Source of the DNA: an uncultured Bacillota bacterium
Lineage (GTDB): Bacteria; Bacillota; Clostridia; Peptostreptococcales; Anaerovoracaceae
DNA: 8,556 nucleotides
Assembly: GCA_946408315.1 (NCBI GenBank)
Contig: CAMJRV010000084.1
Location: forward strand, 1-8,556
Direction of reading: 5' to 3'
Position 1 is the first letter of the stretch. Each line of letters begins with the position of its first letter. Shown here in pieces: positions 5,736 through 8,556 of this stretch. The notes under the pieces were generated by a model. The model saw only the letters and a list, made by a program, of their open reading frames with translations, made no database searches and was not told the origin of the DNA. The translations under genes and the position numbers were made by a program.

Positions 5736-7022
5736 ATGTCAGAAAAACAGAACAGAAAGCTGAGATTTGAAACGTTACAACTGCATGCGGGTCAGGAAAG
5801 TCCCGACTCCGCCACCGGAGCGAGAGCCGTACCGATCTATCAGACGACGTCTTACGTATTTGAAAATTCCGCCCAGGCGGCAGGAAGATTCGGGCTTACG
5901 GAAGGCGGAAACATCTATACCAGGATCATGAATCCCACCTCTGACGTATTTGAACAGCGCATCGCGGCGCTGGAAGGCGGTATCGGAGCGCTGGCGGTAT
6001 CTTCCGGAGCGGCGGCCATCACTTACGCAATTCAGAACATCGCCCATTCCGGCGATCATATCGTATCTGCAAAGACGATTTACGGCGGAACATATAACCT
6101 GCTGGCCAATACTCTGAGAGATTTCGGCATTACCACGACCTTCGTAGACCCTCTGGAGGAAAACGGCTTTGAAAAGGCGATTCAGGAAAATACGAAGCTG
6201 GTCTTTATCGAAAGCTTCGGCAATCCAAATTCAAACGTCATCGATATCGAAAAGGTGGCTGCCACGGCCCATAACGCGGGAATTCCGCTGATCGTGGACA
6301 ACACCTTTGCCACGCCCTATTTGCTGAGGCCCATCGAATACGGCGCCGACATCGTCGTTCATTCCGCGACAAAATTCATCGGCGGTCACGGTACTTCCAT
6401 CGGCGGCGTGATCGTCGATTCCGGGAAGTTCGACTGGGCGACCTCGGGGAAATTCCCTTATCTGACGGAACCGGATCCCAGCTATCATGGGGTTAAGTTC
6501 GTGGAGGCGGTCGGAGCGGCGGCCTATATTATAAAAGCGAGAGTCACGCTCCTGCGGGATACCGGAGCAGCCCTCAGCCCGTTCAATTCCTTCCTGTTCC
6601 TGCAGGGACTTGAGACGTTGTCCCTCAGAGTCGAGCGCCATGTCTCCAACACCTTGAAGGTGATAGAATTCTTGAAGAATCATGAAAGGGTGGAGGTTGT
6701 CAACCATCCGTCCCTGGCGACCGGCGAAGAAAAGGCCGTGTACGACAAATACTTCCCGAGCGGAGGCGGTTCCATCTTTACGTTTGAGATCAAGGGCGGC
6801 GCAGAAGAGGCAAAGGCATTCATCGATCGTCTTCAGATTTTCTCCCTCCTTGCCAATGTCGCCGACGTGAAGTCCCTTGTCATCCATCCGGCAAGCACGA
6901 CTCATTCCCAGCTCAGCGAAGAAGAGCTGCTGGAGGCGGGTATCAAACCCAATACGATCCGGTTATCGATTGGAACGGAACATATTGACGATCTGATCGA
7001 GGATCTGGCCCAGGCGTTTTAG
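5736..7022 (+). CDS. metY: O-acetylhomoserine sulfhydrylase (homocysteine synthase)
   Basis: MetY is a cytosolic PLP enzyme that makes homocysteine from O-acetyl-L-homoserine and sulfide, the direct-sulfhydrylation branch of methionine synthesis. The 428-residue protein has the Cys/Met metabolism PLP fold: IYTRIMNPT (Tyr61 and Arg63, which touch the neighbouring subunit's PLP phosphate), SSGAAA (89-94), VDNTFATPY with PLP-ring-binding Asp188, and [10 protein letters not shown] with the Schiff-base Lys213. The long stretch with [21 protein letters not shown] is characteristic of O-acetylhomoserine sulfhydrylases rather than cystathionine synthases or lyases, and the length of about 430 residues also fits. 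I chose ATG 5736, preceded by GGGAGGGA (5723-5730); an in-frame TTG at 5721 overlaps that ribosome site. It is probably a single-gene unit with its own promoter; the methionine transporter genes follow after 153 bp with a separate promoter. Confidence 0.93.
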   Translation: MSEKQNRKLRFETLQLHAGQESPDSATGARAVPIYQTTSYVFENSAQAAGRFGLTEGGNIYTRIMNPTSDVFEQRIAALEGGIGALAVSSGAAAITYAIQNIAHSGDHIVSAKTIYGGTYNLLANTLRDFGITTTFVDPLEENGFEKAIQENTKLVFIESFGNPNSNVIDIEKVAATAHNAGIPLIVDNTFATPYLLRPIEYGADIVVHSATKFIGGHGTSIGGVIVDSGKFDWATSGKFPYLTEPDPSYHGVKFVEAVGAAAYIIKARVTLLRDTGAALSPFNSFLFLQGLETLSLRVERHVSNTLKVIEFLKNHERVEVVNHPSLATGEEKAVYDKYFPSGGGSIFTFEIKGGAEEAKAFIDRLQIFSLLANVADVKSLVIHPASTTHSQLSEEELLEAGIKPNTIRLSIGTEHIDDLIEDLAQAF

Positions 7023-7040
7023 CTGAAAATCAAAATCCGG

Positions 7041-7059
7041 CTCAATTCGGCAAATTGAG
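7041..7059. other. Hairpin between metY and metN
   Basis: CTCAATT (7041-7047) and AATTGAG (7053-7059) form a perfect 7-bp stem with loop CGGCA, 18 bp past the metY stop. It lacks a following T-run on the plus strand, so it is not a standard terminator; it could protect the metY 3' end or end transcription weakly. Confidence 0.5.
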
Positions 7060-7085
7060 AAATCGCTGTCTGATGTGGGAATTTC

Positions 7086-7114
7086 TTGACTTTTCGTTGC
7101 CTGAAAGCTAAAAT
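7086..7114 (+). promoter_or_regulatory. Promoter of metNI
   Basis: TTGACT (7086-7091) and TAAAAT (7109-7114) are separated by 17 bp, each one base from consensus. The roughly 55-nt leader to the metN start is too short for a SAM riboswitch, and none of its conserved elements is present. Confidence 0.72.
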
Positions 7115-7175
7115 ATATGGGTATCGGACGACAACGGGCCAAGGAGCTCAAGAGAGGAGCACAGAAAACAATACT

Positions 7176-7922
7176 ATGATTGAAATCAAAAATCTGTCAA
7201 AGTTTTTCAGCACGGAAAACGGGGATTTTACAGCGATAAATAACATCAATTTGACGATCGAAGACGGTGATATCTACGGGATTATCGGCATGAGCGGAGC
7301 GGGAAAGAGCACGCTGATCCGGTGTATTAACCTGTTGGAAAAGCCCAGCGAGGGGTCGATCCTCATTGACGGGCAGGACATCACCGTCCTGGAAGGAAAG
7401 AATTTACTGACGCTGAGACGGAAGATCGGCATGGTCTTTCAGAAATTTAACCTGCTCATGCAGCGGACGATCCGGGATAACGTGGCGTTTCCCCTGGAGG
7501 TTGCGGGAGTTGAGAAAAAGGAACGCCTTCAGCGGGTGGACGAGCTGCTCGAGCTCGTCGGCCTGAGCTCCAAGGCGAATTCCTATCCGATTCAGCTGTC
7601 CGGCGGACAGCAGCAGCGGGTTTCCATCGCAAGGGCGTTGGCCAATCATCCGTCGCTGCTTTTGTGCGACGAACCGACGTCTGCCCTGGATAGCCTGACG
7701 ACCAATTCCATATTGAGGCTGCTGAAGGACATCAACCGTAAGCTTGGCGTTACGATCATCATCATCACCCATGAAATCGCCGTGGTGGAAAAGATCTGCA
7801 ACAAGGTTGCCATTATCGACGAGTCCAGGATCATAGAACAGGGTTATGTGAGCGACGTGCTTTTAAATCCTGAAAAGGAGATTACGCGACTGCTGCTGGA
7901 AAGGGGTGAGCTGGATGAGTGA
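7176..7922 (+). CDS. metN: Methionine ABC transporter ATP-binding protein, short form without NIL domain
   Basis: MetN is the cytoplasmic ATPase of the MetNIQ importer for methionine. The 248-residue protein has every ATPase motif: Walker A GMSGAGKST (38-46), Q-loop Gln89, signature LSGGQ (141-145), Walker B LLLCDEP (161-167), D-loop SALD (169-172) and switch His199. MetN proteins are usually about 340 residues with a C-terminal NIL/ACT-like domain through which internal methionine inhibits transport; this one stops just after the ATPase domain, so that feedback should be absent. The identity rests on the short helical motif after Walker A (RCINLLEKPSEGSI) and on the MetI-like permease that follows. 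ATG 7176 is the first plausible start and matches the usual MIEIKNLSK beginning; the best ribosome site, AGAGGAG at 7153-7159, is 16 bp away, unusually far. The 3' end overlaps metI by 8 bp. Confidence 0.87.
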   Translation: MIEIKNLSKFFSTENGDFTAINNINLTIEDGDIYGIIGMSGAGKSTLIRCINLLEKPSEGSILIDGQDITVLEGKNLLTLRRKIGMVFQKFNLLMQRTIRDNVAFPLEVAGVEKKERLQRVDELLELVGLSSKANSYPIQLSGGQQQRVSIARALANHPSLLLCDEPTSALDSLTTNSILRLLKDINRKLGVTIIIITHEIAVVEKICNKVAIIDESRIIEQGYVSDVLLNPEKEITRLLLERGELDE

Positions 7923-8556
7923 GTTTTTCGCACAATATGGGGGATTGTTATGGGACAACACCTGGGTCACAATCTTCATGACGGCGGCGGCTACGCTGTT
8001 TGCCTATCTGTTCGGACTTCCCATCGGCGTCCTGCTTGTGATTACTCAGCCCCATGGGATCTGGCCCCATAAGACCCTGAATGCGGTGGTCGGCTGGATC
8101 GTGAACGTTGGACGTTCCATTCCGTTTATCATCCTGTTTGCGGCGCTGATGCCGTTTACCAGAATGGTTATGGGAATAGCCATCGGCCCCAGAGCTGCAA
8201 TACTGCCCCTGGTGATCGCGGCGACGCCCTTTGTTGCCAGGATGGTGGAAAGCTCGCTGCAGGAGATCGATCACGGTGTCATCGAGGTTGCCCAGTCAAC
8301 GGGTTCCACGGTGGGTCAGATCGTATGGAAGGTCATTTTGCCGGAGAGCAAGCCGTCCATTGTGCTGGGATCTTCCATCACCTTCATCACGCTGATCGGC
8401 TATGTGGCTATGGTTGGCGCCTTCGGTGCAGGAGGGCTCGGCGATGTGGCAATCCGGTATGGATTCTACAAATATCAGACGGACGTGATGATCGCCACCA
8501 TTATCATTCTGATCTTTCTGGTGCAGATCGTTCAGCTCCTCGGCAACGGGATCTCA
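7915..8556 (+). CDS. metI: Methionine ABC transporter permease, 3' end cut by the window
   Basis: MetI is the membrane permease of the MetNIQ methionine importer. An uninterrupted frame of 214 codons runs from ATG 7915 to the last base of the window; since MetI is about 217-220 residues, only the last few residues and the stop are missing. Hydrophobic segments fit five helices (about 16-45, 55-80, 86-108, 146-170, 189-210). The cytoplasmic EAA coupling loop is clear at about 123-150: IEVAQSTG, then VWKVILPESKPS, with the conserved Gly130 and Pro143. The family-typical GAFGAGGLGDVAIRYGF lies at 169-184. Its start codon lies inside the last codons of metN (8-bp overlap), with AAAGGGGTGAG just upstream, so translation of the two is probably coupled. 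A metQ lipoprotein gene for substrate binding would be expected next, outside the window. Confidence 0.9.
   Translation, partial: MSEFFAQYGGLLWDNTWVTIFMTAAATLFAYLFGLPIGVLLVITQPHGIWPHKTLNAVVGWIVNVGRSIPFIILFAALMPFTRMVMGIAIGPRAAILPLVIAATPFVARMVESSLQEIDHGVIEVAQSTGSTVGQIVWKVILPESKPSIVLGSSITFITLIGYVAMVGAFGAGGLGDVAIRYGFYKYQTDVMIATIIILIFLVQIVQLLGNGIS

Noticed and set aside
6231..6905. Open frame of 224 codons on the minus strand inside metY
   Set aside because: metY has complete catalytic motifs on the other strand; this frame has no domain signature and no promoter.
7020..7175. Possible SAM riboswitch in front of metN
   Set aside because: None of the conserved S-box elements is present, and the leader after the predicted promoter is only about 55 nt.
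7117..7179. A 20-codon frame starting ATG 7117 whose stop overlaps the metN start, looking like a leader peptide
   Set aside because: Its ATG lies directly behind the -10 box and upstream of the expected transcription start, has no ribosome site, and its sequence has no methionine or cysteine run that would suggest attenuation.

Overview
The window looks like chromosomal DNA of a low-to-mid GC Gram-positive anaerobe, most likely a member of the Clostridia (Bacillota). This rests on purine-rich Shine-Dalgarno sites, sigma-A-type promoters close to TTGACA/TATAAT, a clostridial-style Rrf2 regulator, a lipoprotein of the RsiV-like DUF3298 family, and a two-domain BirA. I cannot name the genus. 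No rRNA, tRNA, IS element, CRISPR array or phage gene is visible.

Layout: (1) Positions 30-1920 on the minus strand hold a two-gene unit, birA (biotin protein ligase/repressor) followed 13 bp later by a Cof-type HAD phosphatase. (2) A divergent promoter region (about 1921-2060) separates it from a plus-strand gene for a DUF3298 lipoprotein (2061-2864). (3) A regulatory and efflux block follows: an Rrf2 regulator with three clustered cysteines (3009-3443), a MarR repressor (3554-3997) and a 14-TM-type MFS efflux protein (4106-5530) that ends at a clear intrinsic terminator (5557-5579). (4) A sulfur/methionine block closes the window: O-acetylhomoserine sulfhydrylase metY (5736-7022), then a separately promoted methionine ABC transporter with ATPase metN (7176-7922) and permease metI (7915 to the window edge, cut just before its expected end).

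How the parts work together: the MarR and MFS genes form a self-contained, probably drug- or solvent-inducible efflux module, because nearly the same 24-bp palindrome centred on GAATTC lies at the marR start point and again in front of the MFS gene. MetY makes homocysteine from O-acetylhomoserine and sulfide, while MetNI imports methionine, so the right end supplies methionine by synthesis and by uptake. Neither met leader contains a SAM riboswitch or T-box that I can recognise. The Rrf2 protein (a family that includes CymR and IscR) is a candidate for sulfur or Fe-S control of this neighbourhood, but that is inference.

Most of the window is ordinary core metabolism. The observations most worth a second look are the twin MarR operators, a four-copy 18-bp (hexapeptide) tandem repeat inserted in the catalytic domain of BirA, and a MetN that lacks the C-terminal regulatory domain. 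I did not find a convincing wholly new system.
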